The notes below the pieces were generated by a model. The model did no database searches, was not told the DNA's origin, and saw only the letters and a program-made list of their open reading frames with translations. From Ctenosaura bakeri (Eukaryota > Chordata > Lepidosauria > Squamata > Iguanidae): a DNA stretch of 64,000 nucleotides. Both the position numbers and the translations under genes were made by a program. Numbering within the stretch: position 1 is the first letter of the stretch; every line of letters starts with the position of its first letter. The DNA lies in NCBI GenBank assembly GCA_948474755.1, contig CAOLHI010000080.1, forward strand, positions 950,001 to 1,014,000, written 5' to 3'. Shown in pieces: positions 34,906 to 45,927 of this stretch.

Positions 34906-36299
34906 TGCAGTTGAACACAGTCACTCATGTGGTGGTGGTGGGCAAACTGGAAAGAGAGGCAATGTCATTCAGAACTACGGCTTGAAGCTGCAACATCGCA
35001 CAAGCACAACACAATGCCACAGTTTCCTCTGTATGTTACTTTGAAATGAACAGAAGCTGCACAAAAATAATGACACAAGGGTATTCGTCTTCCTTCTCCT
35101 TCTGAACTGCTTTGTCAGTATGGAGAGTTAGCATCTGAGAGCTGAGGGAGAAGGCGCATAACCTTTTCACATGAGATGAGATAAAAGAGAGTCCTCTGCC
35201 CTTTCTCCTGATATCTGAATTGAGATCTATTTTTTCCCCCACTTTTAAGGAGCACATCAGTAGTCATGCTGGCTGGGAAATTCTGAGAACCATAATTTTA
35301 AAGGTATGCTTTCCAAGTTCTGCCTATTAATCCAATCTTCACTCCCACCACAGATCTATGTGTATGCCAGAATTGAAAGAAAAAAGGTTACTTTTTGAAT
35401 TCTAGATTCTGTATTCCATCAGACAGCATGGCTACTGGCTATGGTAGCCAGACTTTTCTCAGCTGAGTCCAGTTGTTAGTCCAAGATTGAGTAAAATCCA
35501 TTGAATTAATCAGAGATGGATAAAGGTGTGTCCACACTGCACAATTACAGCACAGTTACAGGAGATAGATGACACTTTAACCACAATGGTTCCATCCTAT
35601 CAGATCCTGGGATTTGTGGTCAGGTAGATGCACTTAACTTAGAGGCACAGGACTCCCGTGAAAGTGAAAAAACCATGAATAATTCTAGGCCCTCACAAAC
35701 CATATTTAACACACAAAAAAGTATGATCACCATATTCAACCCAACATGGATTCCTTTGAGGCATCAGGGTTCCTTTACAAGGCAGAAGTGGGTGGCTGGT
35801 GGGGCTTACTGCCACCTCCACTGCTGCCCCACACCATTTTTAATAGGGACTTACAAGCCTCGTTTGCAGTTTCTCAGTCTCACGAGGCTTGCAGTCTGTA
35901 TTAAAAATGGCATAAGGAGGCAGCAGGGGTGACAGCAAATAATCTGTGAATAATCAAATCCACAAAAGTGAAACCCGTAAATGTGGAGGGCTGGCTGTAG
36001 TTTGAGTCATTCACCTTCGAATATAAGAACAATTACAACATAAACTGACATAAAATGGTAGATTTTGGGTTTTATCAGATCATGCCTGCTGAAGATTATG
36101 ATCATGAGAAATTATTGGCTACAAGTTACACTAAAAAAAGATTCTGGTTTGAAATGTGTCACTCTTGAGAGACCAGATGAATAAATTTAAGAAAGTACTC
36201 TATCCATACTAACGTCTTTGTCTGGCTCTGTGTGTGTGCGTACAGGATAAACTGATAAAATAATGGGATTCCATGCCCAGAAACACAGATTTTGCAATA
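34906..36299. other. Intergenic with a family A-like remnant
   Basis: A remnant of the diverged palindromic subfamily lies at about 35527-35640 (cacaattacagcacagtta, cagatcctgggatttgtgg). The rest is unassigned. Confidence 0.4.
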
Positions 36300-37480
36300 G
36301 TAAATGTGCTCCTTGCCCACTGATTTCTGAAGAGAAGTCAGTTTTCCTTTGTTCGTTATTCCTAAAGAGCTTGTAGTACTTATTTACATATGAAAAGAGA
36401 AGTTTATAAAAGAGCTTTCCTTTTCTAAATTATTAACTATTAGACGGGCTAAAATCTGCAGCCATTATCATCCTATAGATTGACACAAACGGCATATGGA
36501 TCATTCTGGAGCTGAGGGTTAGTTCCTTTTTAAAGAGAGAATTGTTTTAGTTTTTGCAGGAAATTAATCAGGGGAATGGGCTTTGTGGCGCTTGGAGCAC
36601 ATCTAATCTGTCCTTTGTTCGAATTTGCCTTGCTCCAATTCCTAGCAATTGTAGACAACATGGTCTTTTGTTCAGAAGCCACTTGTTACATGCATAATTA
36701 GAGACCTCAGTAGCTGTGTTTAAAGAAAAACTGTTTTCCAGTGTAATGTGTGATCTTGATAATAGTATTTTCATCAAAGGTAGCAATTACATTCATTAAG
36801 CCAGGACTGGCATGGCAGCAAGGAAATTAAGTGGAAGGTGAATAAAAAAGCTCTCCCATTTCTTTCTTTTTCTTTTTCTTTTTTGCATGCTCTCTCTCTC
36901 TCTCTCTCTCTCTTTTAAATTCTCTCTTTATAAGTTGAAATGCACCATGTCGGGCTGTTACTGGAAAATACATACTGAATATGGTTAAAAAAAATAATAA
37001 AAGTCCCCTTAACCTTTCTGAATAATGATCCTGCAGATATCCCAGGGACAGCTACTATAGCTGCACTTTTCAAATGAAAGGGCTTGAGTCTACATTAATT
37101 TCTTATGCAAGTTTTAAACGAGCTCAACATACGATGCAGGTCTTTAAAGGCTCCAGGGCTCAGTAGGATTAATTCACTGTTCTTTTCACACATAAATTAA
37201 TTGTTTTGTGTTCTCAAAAACAGCAAACAGCACATAAATCAACCAGTTTAGGAGGCAGGCAAGGCTTTCATTATCTGTTTAGAAATTATTATGGTGTACT
37301 TTTAAAAAGAGAGGAAGACCAAAGTGTGTGGGGGGCGGGGGGAGAGAGAGACGGAAGATGGAGGCCTTGTGAAATTAGGCCTTGCTCTCTATTAATTAAC
37401 TATATCCTGAATGTGTAGTTAACATCTAGAGAAATGAACCTCTATAAGGGAAATGTGCTCAAAGAGAAACATAAGACTGG
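36300..37480. other. Candidate conserved non-coding block
   Basis: More than 1 kb without transposon sequence apart from a (TC)n run (36891-36913). AT-rich, with several homeodomain-type TAAT sites: cataattaga near 36692, ggattaattcactg near 37167, aaattaattg near 37194. Such composition and lack of insertions suit a developmental enhancer. No coding frame. Inference only, since conservation cannot be measured here. Confidence 0.35.
36891..36913 (+). repeat. (TC)n microsatellite
   Basis: Uninterrupted TC run. Confidence 0.9.
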
Positions 37481-37670
37481 GCTCAGATAAGCACTGAGGA
37501 ACTGAGTAACTCACTTTTGATCATAGCTGCAAGCTACTTTTTGGAGAAACACCACCGCACCCAACATTGTTTGTTGGATAACCCCCCACAACCAGCCACG
37601 TGCTCTTCGTGCTGTGGTCTTCTACTGTTTTAAATTGTAGTTTTGTTATATGTACTGAACTATTATTGTA

Positions 37671-38939
37671 CAGGTATACCTCAGTTAACAAAGTAGATGT
37701 GTTCTTGGGCACTACTTCTTAAAATTTTGCAAAAGTAAGATGCAACAAATAAGGATGAGTTCCTAAACCACAGAAAAAAAGAGCATTTCAACATGATTCA
37801 GTAAACTTTTCATCCAAAGCCAAGACCAGACTTCAATTCCCTGTTTGGCTGTGGAAACCGCTGGGTGACTTTCAGTGCATCACACACTCTCAGCCCCAGA
37901 AAACCTCATGATAGGTTCACCTTAGGAATGCCATGAGTTGGAAACAGCTTGAAGGCACACAACAACAATATGCATATGTGAAATGAAAGAACTAGTTCAA
38001 GCTAGCCTTGTACAAGTAGAGAAAAACATTTTGAATCTTTGAAAGACGTCTTGGAAGCTTGGAAGCTTCTTCCTAAATGCATCCAGCAGTGAATTTTTTT
38101 ATTTCATTAACCTCCCCTCCTTATGGTTTCCATATCTATACTTCTTTAATATGACAGGAGTAGCTGGTGGGGCAGGCTTCTCTGCTGTCCCCTTTTCTCT
38201 ATTTTGGTGTTCAACATGGTCCGTAAAGGATTATGATGACAGTTCCTGTTTACACTGCTTGTTGCACGCAGGCACACACAGTTACATGAGGGTCAGCTTA
38301 GAGTAGAATCCCATTAGTACCCAACTCAATTTTATTGCACTGTTTAATACACATGCTGTTGCAAACTGACACAAAGTCTGTGCTTCTCTAGCTCTCCTTC
38401 ATCATCCTCCCAGTGATAGGTGTTACTAAATACCTTCACCACAACAGAGGCCCTTGATGGCATCCCAGCTTGGGGAAGCAAGAGGAGCAGGAGCGCTTCC
38501 GCATGATGTCGTTGTGGTCCCAGCCTTCTTGCATCACCAGCTGATGCAAGATGATTGCAGGCTAGATCACTGATGGAGAAATTCTACCAATGACCCTCAA
38601 TCGCACAAGCCTTCCATTGCAGCCAGCCATGCAGAAGGGCCGGAAGCACGATATATTCACTTCCTCGCCTACCGCAGCATGGGAAGAAAGGCGGCTGCAG
38701 TGTGGAAGGATGGAGCGTGTCTGTTGCACTCCCTTTCACAGGCAGCTAATTGCATGCAGAGGGGAAAGTTGGGAGCACACACACACCCCAACAGAGGTGC
38801 TGCTGGGGCTATGATGGGATGATGCATGAGAGTGCCGTTATGCGAAAAAGGACAGAGACAAGGAAGAAAAAGGGAGCCTGGGAAGACATTAAAAAAGACT
38901 TCGCAAAAAGGAGCTTCTTTGTTAACTGAGGTATGCCTA
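37671..38939. mobile_element. Tigger-like TA-flanked DNA element, 1.27 kb
   Basis: Left end CAGGTATACCTCAGTTAACA and right end tgttaactgaggtatgccta are inverted copies, resembling pogo/Tigger termini. TA flanks at 37669-37670 and 38940-38941. No transposase recognised; the right interior is GC-rich. A Sauria SINE is nested inside. Confidence 0.8.
37823..37969 (+). mobile_element. Sauria-type SINE, internally deleted
   Basis: Plus-strand copy lacking part of the middle: aattccctgtttggctgtgg, then ctcatgataggttcacctta and gaaacagcttgaaggcacac with the (AAC)n tail. Nested in the Tigger-like element. Confidence 0.85.
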
Positions 38940-38941
38940 TA

Positions 38942-39332
38942 TTGTTTTTTAATAAGCTGCCCTAAGAATACTCTGCCATGTAATGTGAGGGATACAATCC
39001 TTAAAAGAAATTAATAAAAGGAGACATTGCTACCATGTGAACTTTACACTCAATATTTCTGGTCAACTGACAAAATGCTGTCCAGAAATAGCTAAATGTC
39101 TCATGCTCCCAGGGTCCCCTTTATTTTCTAGGTGATACTCCAGGGATTGGAACCATCCATTCCTTTCACAGCTGCTCGGGATGTATAACAGTCTTCAACC
39201 TAGTACCATGTAGATCTTGGTACCACAATCCCCCTCATTGCCAGCCAATGTGGTTAATGGTCACATATTTTAGGAATGGTAATCCAAAACATCTGGAGAA
39301 TGCTAAACTGTGGAAGGCTGGTTAGTAACATA
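38942..39332. other. Intergenic, unassigned
   Basis: Nothing recognised. Confidence 0.4.
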
Positions 39333-39692
39333 GCATACCCTCCAACTGTCCCAATTTGGCAGGGACAGTCACAATTAATCTTTTGTTGTCCTACTTTTTC
39401 ATCTGTTTTTAAAATACCCCTGTTTCTTTCCTCTTCCTACTATCTTTCTTTGAACTCAGCTTACTTCAATTGCAATAAACCTAGTTCAAAGTGCAAAAGT
39501 AGTTGAGCTTAATTAACCCAGAGGGGAGAAAGGTGGAATCTTGCCTTTTCCTGTAGACTCAGGCAAAAGCAACCCTCTCCTAGCTTGTGTATTCTTCCTC
39601 ATTAACAAGTTTTGTCATCTTCACCACATCCTGTTGTGGTTTGGCCACAGGTGTCCTAGTTTTCATCAGTGAAATGTTGGTGGATATGATAT
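39333..39692. repeat. Family D interspersed repeat, single unit
   Basis: Begins gcataccctccaactgtccc and ends gttggtggatatg. Reverse complement of the units at 1.79-2.12 and 2.47-2.80 kb (shared cagggacagtc, tttaaaat). Confidence 0.55.
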
Positions 39693-40643
39693 AGTTGCCA
39701 TCACCAAATAAGTAAACACTTTATAGGCATGCCCTTAGGTGGTATGAAAGAATCGCTTGAACAGAACAAACAAGAAAGCTTCGTCTGTAATTACAGAAAG
39801 ATTGGTATCAGTACTTTGCCTGTTCAGAAGACATACAAAATGAATAAACCGTGTAGGTTTATTGATTCTGTTGCTTACAAGAGAATATGCTGACAAAGTT
39901 TGGCACAATCATTAGAGAAAATTAGTTGGCTGCCTTAGGCATGAACACATTTTGGGTGTCATGAAAAGGCAGAAAATGGTTAGTTACTTTACTATTACTA
40001 TTGCCATTACTATTACCACCACTCCATTTCCACAGCTAGGGATGGGCAGAGGTAGTTATGATAATTCTTTGTCTAATGTGCCAAAATAACATGGCTGGTT
40101 TAGATGCTGTTTGGGTATATGGACCAGATAGAAATTTGCTGCTGTTGTATACTGAATTAAACATGTATACTGAATTATACTCATCCTGATTGTTGTCCAA
40201 TGGCTTTAATATTCTTTTGTCATCTCTCAATTGCCAGGAAGCATGTGTGTTGACAGAGGGATTTTCAGTGCAGCTACTATGTCCAGGACATAGCTGTTAT
40301 GAAGTGCAGAAAAGACCACATCTTGGCACAAAAAAAAGCAGAGAAAAGTTAAGCAGAGCAGATATGAGCCAAGGTTTTTAGTAGTATTTGATACAGAGAA
40401 TTGGCTTTGTTTAAGAAAGGTTAGTCCGGATGGCCTTCAGTTCTTTTATTGTTCTACAACTTTATGGAATTGCTGTTGTGGGAAAGAACACATTTTTCAA
40501 GTCCCAGGATCAATCCCTATGATCTCCAGGTTGGGTTGAAAAAAGCTACTTCTTGAAACCTCAAGAGAGCAGCTGCCAGTGCAGGCAACACTAAGGTACA
40601 TAGACCAGTGGTCTGATGTGATTTAAGGTAGATTCATTTCTGA
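39693..40643. other. Intergenic, unassigned
   Basis: No gene or repeat recognised. Confidence 0.4.
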
Positions 40644-40819
40644 GGCTGTTTCTGCACTAGCCTGTTACAGTGCTATTGTTCCACTTTCAACATCTTATGG
40701 AATCCTGGGGTTTACAGTTTAGGGAGGGGAGGCCCCTCCCTAAACTGTAAACCCTAGGATTCCATAGGATGTTGAAAGTGGAACAATAGCACTGTAACAG
40801 GCTAGTGTGGAAATGGGCC
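40644..40819. mobile_element. Family A MITE, copy A9 (best palindrome)
   Basis: 176 bp. 3-bp duplication TGA (40641-40643 and 40820-40822). Over the central 70 bp or so of each arm I find only about two mismatches. Variants such as gcctgttac, ctattgttcc and tttacagttt occur in both arms but not in most other copies. Confidence 0.95.
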
Positions 40820-41509
40820 TGAGAGACAGAAGAGGGCAGGACATTCACCTCTCTACATTAAGAGTGGAGGGGAGGAAGGCAGCTACAGAAAGACAGAAAT
40901 CAAAACAGCAAGAAGAAGAAAACATAATCTACCTTTCAGTATATAAAAAGTCAAGTTACTGAAAAGATGATTAAGAAAGGTTAACTTCACAAAAGATTAT
41001 ATTTAATTTTTCCTAGACTTCTTGGCTTCCTTGGCACACTTTCATGTGTCTTTTTCCCTTGCCAGTACTTTGGATGCCTCAATGATTTAGGTATTTTTTG
41101 GCTTGTATGGAAGAGCTCCTGTGCCCTCTGCTGTATAGATTTGGTTATGTTGAGCCTTTTTCCCTTTAAATGGATGGCCCTCTAGTGGCTGGAATAAGAA
41201 TGGGAAAGGAGAAAGAGCAGCAACATTCCCACTGGAAAATAAAAAGCCAGGGTTGATGCTTGTGGTGTATTTCATTCTTATACAATAACTTTTTTTTTTA
41301 CATTGTCCCATGAGAAAGAACATGGAAATATTACACCAAAATGTATTATTAATTATTAATACATTTTGCCCTAGAAATAAACATCTTTGGGTTTAGAAGA
41401 GTGAGGTGACTGGATTTGTACAAAATACATTTACCTCCATTTCTCTGTAGGCTCAAGGGGACTGACCACCCAATAACCAACATGAAGGTAACTGTTTATG
41501 CTTCCTTTT
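40820..41509. other. Intergenic, unassigned
   Basis: Nothing recognised. Confidence 0.4.
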
Positions 41510-41580
41510 TATTATATAAAAGACATTATATTGTATTATATATTGTATTATATAAAAGACATTATATAAAAGACATTAAA
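41510..41580. repeat. Short AT-rich tandem array
   Basis: Repeats of the words ataaaagacatta and ttgtattatat directly abutting the truncated left end of B3. Confidence 0.7.
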
Positions 41581-41581
41581 A

Positions 41582-42019
41582 CGGTGCAGAGTGACCTCCA
41601 GCGGAGGTCTTCTGCACCATGGAGTGGACTGGGACAGACTACTTTTCGTAGTTCCGCACCTCAGTCTGCTCCGGAGCGACTGGAACTGGTTGCACAGTGT
41701 GCTTTTTAAAACTTCTTTTAAGAGGTTTTTAAAAAGTACGGAGCGTGCAACCTCGTGTCACTCCGTCACCGCGCTCCAGTGCAGATTTGCAGGCGCGCAC
41801 TAGTGCGTGCCTGCAGATCTGCTGGGGCGGGCTTTAGGCTGGCGAGCTTCTCCAGTTGGTGGAGAGCCTCCACCAACCGGAAGCTGCCATTTTGGATGCC
41901 GTAGCAGTGCGGAGCGACGAGCGTGCACTGCTGCTCGTCAGGATGGACCCAAACGGACTCACCAAAAAGCCAGTGAGTAGCGGCAGGGAGCGTTTCTCTT
42001 GCCGCGTGCGGAAAGGACC
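41582..42019. mobile_element. Family B element, copy B3, left end missing
   Basis: Carries the gcggaggtcttctgcacca landmark, the ctgcagatctgctggggcgg block and the right terminus gtgcggaaaggacc. Lacks the outermost left end, so no duplication can be tested. Confidence 0.8.
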
Positions 42020-43032
42020 ATTGTTTTCTAGCAGCTGGAGGATTTTGTGGGTATTAAATCTTCTGAATAATGCATGAAGGAAACCAAAAACTATTTCAGT
42101 AAACATGTAAGAGATCCCAGAGCTTAGAAATATTAGTTTTTTGGATGAAAACTTCCTGAATTCCCCAAATGGGGGTTTCTGAGAGTTGTAGTTAAAAAAA
42201 GTAACATTGTCAAGCTTTGGACAGATGTGGGCTGTTACTTCTGGGTTTCATTAAATACAGTGCCCTCAAGTAACTCAGTTTCTCTTGACACGGTAAACCT
42301 GTGTCTCAGGTGTGTCTCTCCATGCTGCAGATGCAAATTCCCGTAACTAGATTTTCCTCCATGTAATACAATTCCCTTCAGAGAGATGGCAACAAGAATT
42401 ACTCTAAATCTGTCATCTGAACCTTGTCATATGGAAGAAATGCTTTTATATAAAGGAACATATAATTATGTGCGCTCCCATTGGCAGTCTGAAGTGCTAC
42501 GGTCCAGCCACAAGTGTACTACCTCCACGAGATCTTGGCTTTTGCTTGAGATGTTAACTGCTGAGTATAGGAATACAACCTCAGGATTACAGAAGAGATA
42601 TATTCACCTAAAGTGCTTCATGAAGCCAGATCTTGCACATATATACTCAGAAGCCAATCTCGTTGAATTTACAGTAGGTGTGCATAAAGTGGCACCTGAG
42701 AGAATCCATTCATTCAAGGGAGGGGGAAAAGAAGAAATGTTGAGAGAAAGAATAACAGAGGAAGGACCTGAGCTATTCTCATGCTCCCTTTGTATCTCTT
42801 TAGGGAACAGCCTTCCAGAGCAAGTGACTGGAAGATCCTTGGGGATCTGCAAATTTGCCTGAAAAAGGATAGTGCCAGGAAGTACCCAAGCAGCCCCACC
42901 AAGAAAGCAAGGCTCTTGTCAAAGGGAAAAGGACAACACTGCCAAATCCATGACTGAAACAGTCTGATCATTCCAAATCAATGGTTTGTATCTGCACAAG
43001 GGCTTGTATCTATATTCTCTTTATAGGGTGTT
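42020..43032. other. Intergenic with an unrecognised 158-codon frame
   Basis: A plus-strand frame at 42386-42862 starts with ATG and encodes 158 residues with no motif I recognise. Flanking sequence shows no splice or promoter pattern I can rely on. Probably chance. Confidence 0.3.
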
Positions 43033-43300
43033 GGACTACATGATTCACATTACACAATTACAGAACTAGTATTTCACCTTAACTGTTATGAGGCTGTCAT
43101 ATGAGATCTTGGAATCTTCAGTTTGTTGTTGTTGTGTGCCTTCAATTTTTTTCTGACTTCAGGTAGGAGCATTTAGAATTCTTATCCAAAGCTGTTCCAG
43201 TGACTCAGCAGACTACAAGTCCCAGGATTCCATAGGACAAGACCATGGCAATTAAAGTGGAATGATAACACTATAACTGATAGTGTGAATTATCTCCAGG
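43033..43300. mobile_element. Diverged family A-like element with SINE tail fragment
   Basis: Left arm cacattacacaattacagaa and right arm caattaaagtggaatgataa with ccaggattccatagga. A 40-bp Sauria/BovB-type tail fragment (ttgttgttgtgtgccttcaa, 43123-43165) sits in the middle. Confidence 0.6.
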
Positions 43301-43948
43301 ACACACAGCAAAACTAGAGATGAGAAATCTTGTAAATTCCTCCTCACTGCTCATCTCTCCCCACCCCATAACAAGCTATCAGTATCACCATTATTATTGG
43401 CACCTACTAGTTTTATGATATGATACAGTTGTTGAAAATACTGTTTCAAATTGATGCATTCTCATCTGAGATGCCAGTTGAAAATGGACTTAGTGTGTTG
43501 TGACTTTTTTCCCCAAAGGCTATCATAGTCTTCTGCCTAAACTTAACCTGTGATAAAATGATGCAAATTAAAATGCTTGACTCTTAAGTAAACTAACCAG
43601 AAGAAAAAGATTCCCTCATCCACAAGAAGAAAGAAATACTTCAATTTTTAAAAAGGGCATATAGAGACACAGGAATTTCTCCATGAACCTGAATGTTGAG
43701 CTAATTATCTGCTGGTACATGGATTGCCAATCTGTAACACATTAAAAGTTAGCTCTAAACAAGTTTTAATTTTTATTTTTTTTTAACTAAAGAGCACTAA
43801 GCAAGCAATGAGTAAAACTCTATTATCCCTTTTGTCCAAATCAAATATTCTGGGAAGATGTCACCTTTTACAAAAGAAGGCTCAGATTGTTCCTAGAGAA
43901 CCACACTGACATCTTTCATCAGATTGCAGTTTAAATCTTGCTACCAAT
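43301..43948. other. Intergenic, unassigned
   Basis: Nothing recognised before the hAT target duplication. Confidence 0.4.
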
Positions 43949-44573
43949 CAGTGGCGTACCAAGGGGGTGGGTGGGGGAGCAGGGCGCCCCAGGTGGCATG
44001 TTTTTGGGGGTGGCACCAGGCCACCCTCCACACGCTGGCAGTTGTCCAGTGACTAGATGAGCACCCGAACCTGCTGGAGAGATCTCCTGGAGGGGTATGC
44101 CAGCCCCCAAAAGGGGACTGTCCTTTCCCCCCTCCCCATCCCTTCTCCCTCCCAATCTGAAATCAAACCTGTTTCCAGTCAAAGCAGTAGTGCCGACACT
44201 GGCAGACCTCCGGGTTGGGCAGGGAAGGAAGAAGGGAGAAAAGAAGGAAAAGAGAGAAGAAGCACCGAGAAGGTGGGAAGAGGTACCTGCCTCCCCCCCA
44301 CTTTCGAGACTGGAGATAAACTCAGCCCAGCCAACCCTCTGAGGAGGAAGAGAGGGAGAGGAGGAGAGAGAGAGACAGAGGGCGCTCGCCACTACTGGCA
44401 TGTCTCTGAGCACATGCAGAGTGCCCACTCTGAGCACAAATGCCCAAAGCCCAATCACCCAATGCCAATCAAGCAGTTTTTATTTGGTATTTTGGACAGG
44501 CACTCCCTCCCCTGAGAGGGGTGCCAAACTCAGGGACCACCCCCGGGCAGCAAAAGCTCTAGCTACGCCACTG
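43949..44573. mobile_element. Non-autonomous hAT element, 625 bp
   Basis: Inverted ends CAGTGGCGTACCAAGG and tagctacgccactg. Perfect 8-bp target duplication CTACCAAT (43941-43948 and 44574-44581). GC-rich interior without transposase. Long open frames on both strands here reflect base composition. Confidence 0.95.
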
Positions 44574-44581
44574 CTACCAAT

Positions 44582-44774
44582 CCATATTTCCTGACCTATT
44601 GTTTTTTTTCTACTAGTGTTCATACTTGTTTTAATGAATGGCTTAGGCTAAGGGAAGATTAGAGGATGAGCATCAGGTAGAAAAATGTCCAAATGGATCT
44701 CGTCATTTCTACGTCTACCCTAGACCAGAAGGCACAAATTTATTTGTCATCTTGGACTATCTGTACATGTGCAT
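44582..44774. other. Intergenic, unassigned
   Basis: Nothing recognised. Confidence 0.4.
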
Positions 44775-45006
44775 ATTGTTGTTCTGTGCTTTCAAATCGT
44801 TTCCCTCTTATGACAACCCTAAGGACAACCTGTCATAGGGAGTTTTTGACTAAGTTTGTTCAGAGGGGGGTTTCCTTTGCCTTCCTCTGAGGCTGAGGGA
44901 GTGTGATTTGCCCAAGCTCACTCAGTGGGTTCCCATGGCTGTGTGGGAATTGGAACCCTGGTCTCCAGAGTCATAGTCCAACTTTCAACTGCTGCACCAC
45001 ACTGGA
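44775..45006 (-). mobile_element. Sauria-type SINE
   Basis: Reverse-oriented: gtgctttcaaatcgtttccc, gttcagaggggggtttcctt, cctctgaggctgaggga, then the reversed head (aactgctgcaccacactgg). Left flank tacatgtg and right flank tccatgtg suggest a decayed target duplication. Confidence 0.88.
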
Positions 45007-45927
45007 TCTTGTCCATGTGTCTACATACACTGCTTATATTGGGAAACAGTCTAAAATGGGCTTTGGCTTCATAGTGGCCCTAACAGGGAATAAATCTTCA
45101 ATTTAACGGCTTACAGTGAAAGAAAACAGGGATAGGTTGGCCCATGTTTGAGTCCGGTTCTAACCATCATCAGGATAGCCCTCACTGATTGTCCCCATGA
45201 GTCAATGGTCCTTAGCAGATTAAAAGATTTCATAGCTCTATCTTACATTAACTTCTGCTGCTGTTCAGCAGCTTGATGTTCAAAAAGGACACTGGAGCCA
45301 CAGAAAATGGTGATAATTCCAAATAAATGTGCTTAAAACTACTCAGTTTGGTTTCTATTGACTTGCTTTACCCAACACTATATCTAAAGTCACTTGCAGC
45401 TTTGAGAATACAGAACCATCTGAGGAGCTTTCTGCTCTCTTCTTATAAAGGGCTCTGGGAGCTTCACATCAGATAGAAACAGCTTTCAACATTTTATGTT
45501 TGTATTCTCAAATGGAGAGCTACATTTTATTACTTGTTTTTTATCAGCCTTTCACATGCTCAGTGTGTCCAGGGCCTGTGAAGAAGTAGCTTGCTGACAC
45601 ATAGTTTGATAGCCTTCAAACTGTTCCTCATACACCATCTGAAGACAACACTGTCAACTCTTAACACTGTCATTCCCCTTGCTTTGTATGCCTTTTTTCT
45701 AAACAAATGTTTGTTTTGAAAGCTGGCACAGATAGCTTTTTGGGCCCTTTTGGTCATCCTAATGGGGGTATTACCACAACATGGATTCTCCAATAATGTG
45801 ACTTTTTATTGCCTTTGTATTGTCCCTGTTATTGTGCCTTGCCATCAGAATACAAAAAGTGAAGAGACCAGAAAGAGGATGGTAATAGAAAAGATAACAG
45901 GTTAACTAGATACAAGCATTGTACTAA
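45007..45927. other. Intergenic, unassigned
   Basis: No gene or repeat recognised. Confidence 0.4.

Noticed and set aside
42386..42862. 158-codon plus-strand frame
   Set aside because: No recognised motif, no supporting promoter or splice context, single frame in AT-rich intergenic DNA; kept only as a note.
43931..44515. Open frames of 175 (minus) and 152 (plus) codons
   Set aside because: Both lie in the GC-rich interior of the 625-bp hAT element and overlap on opposite strands; composition effect.
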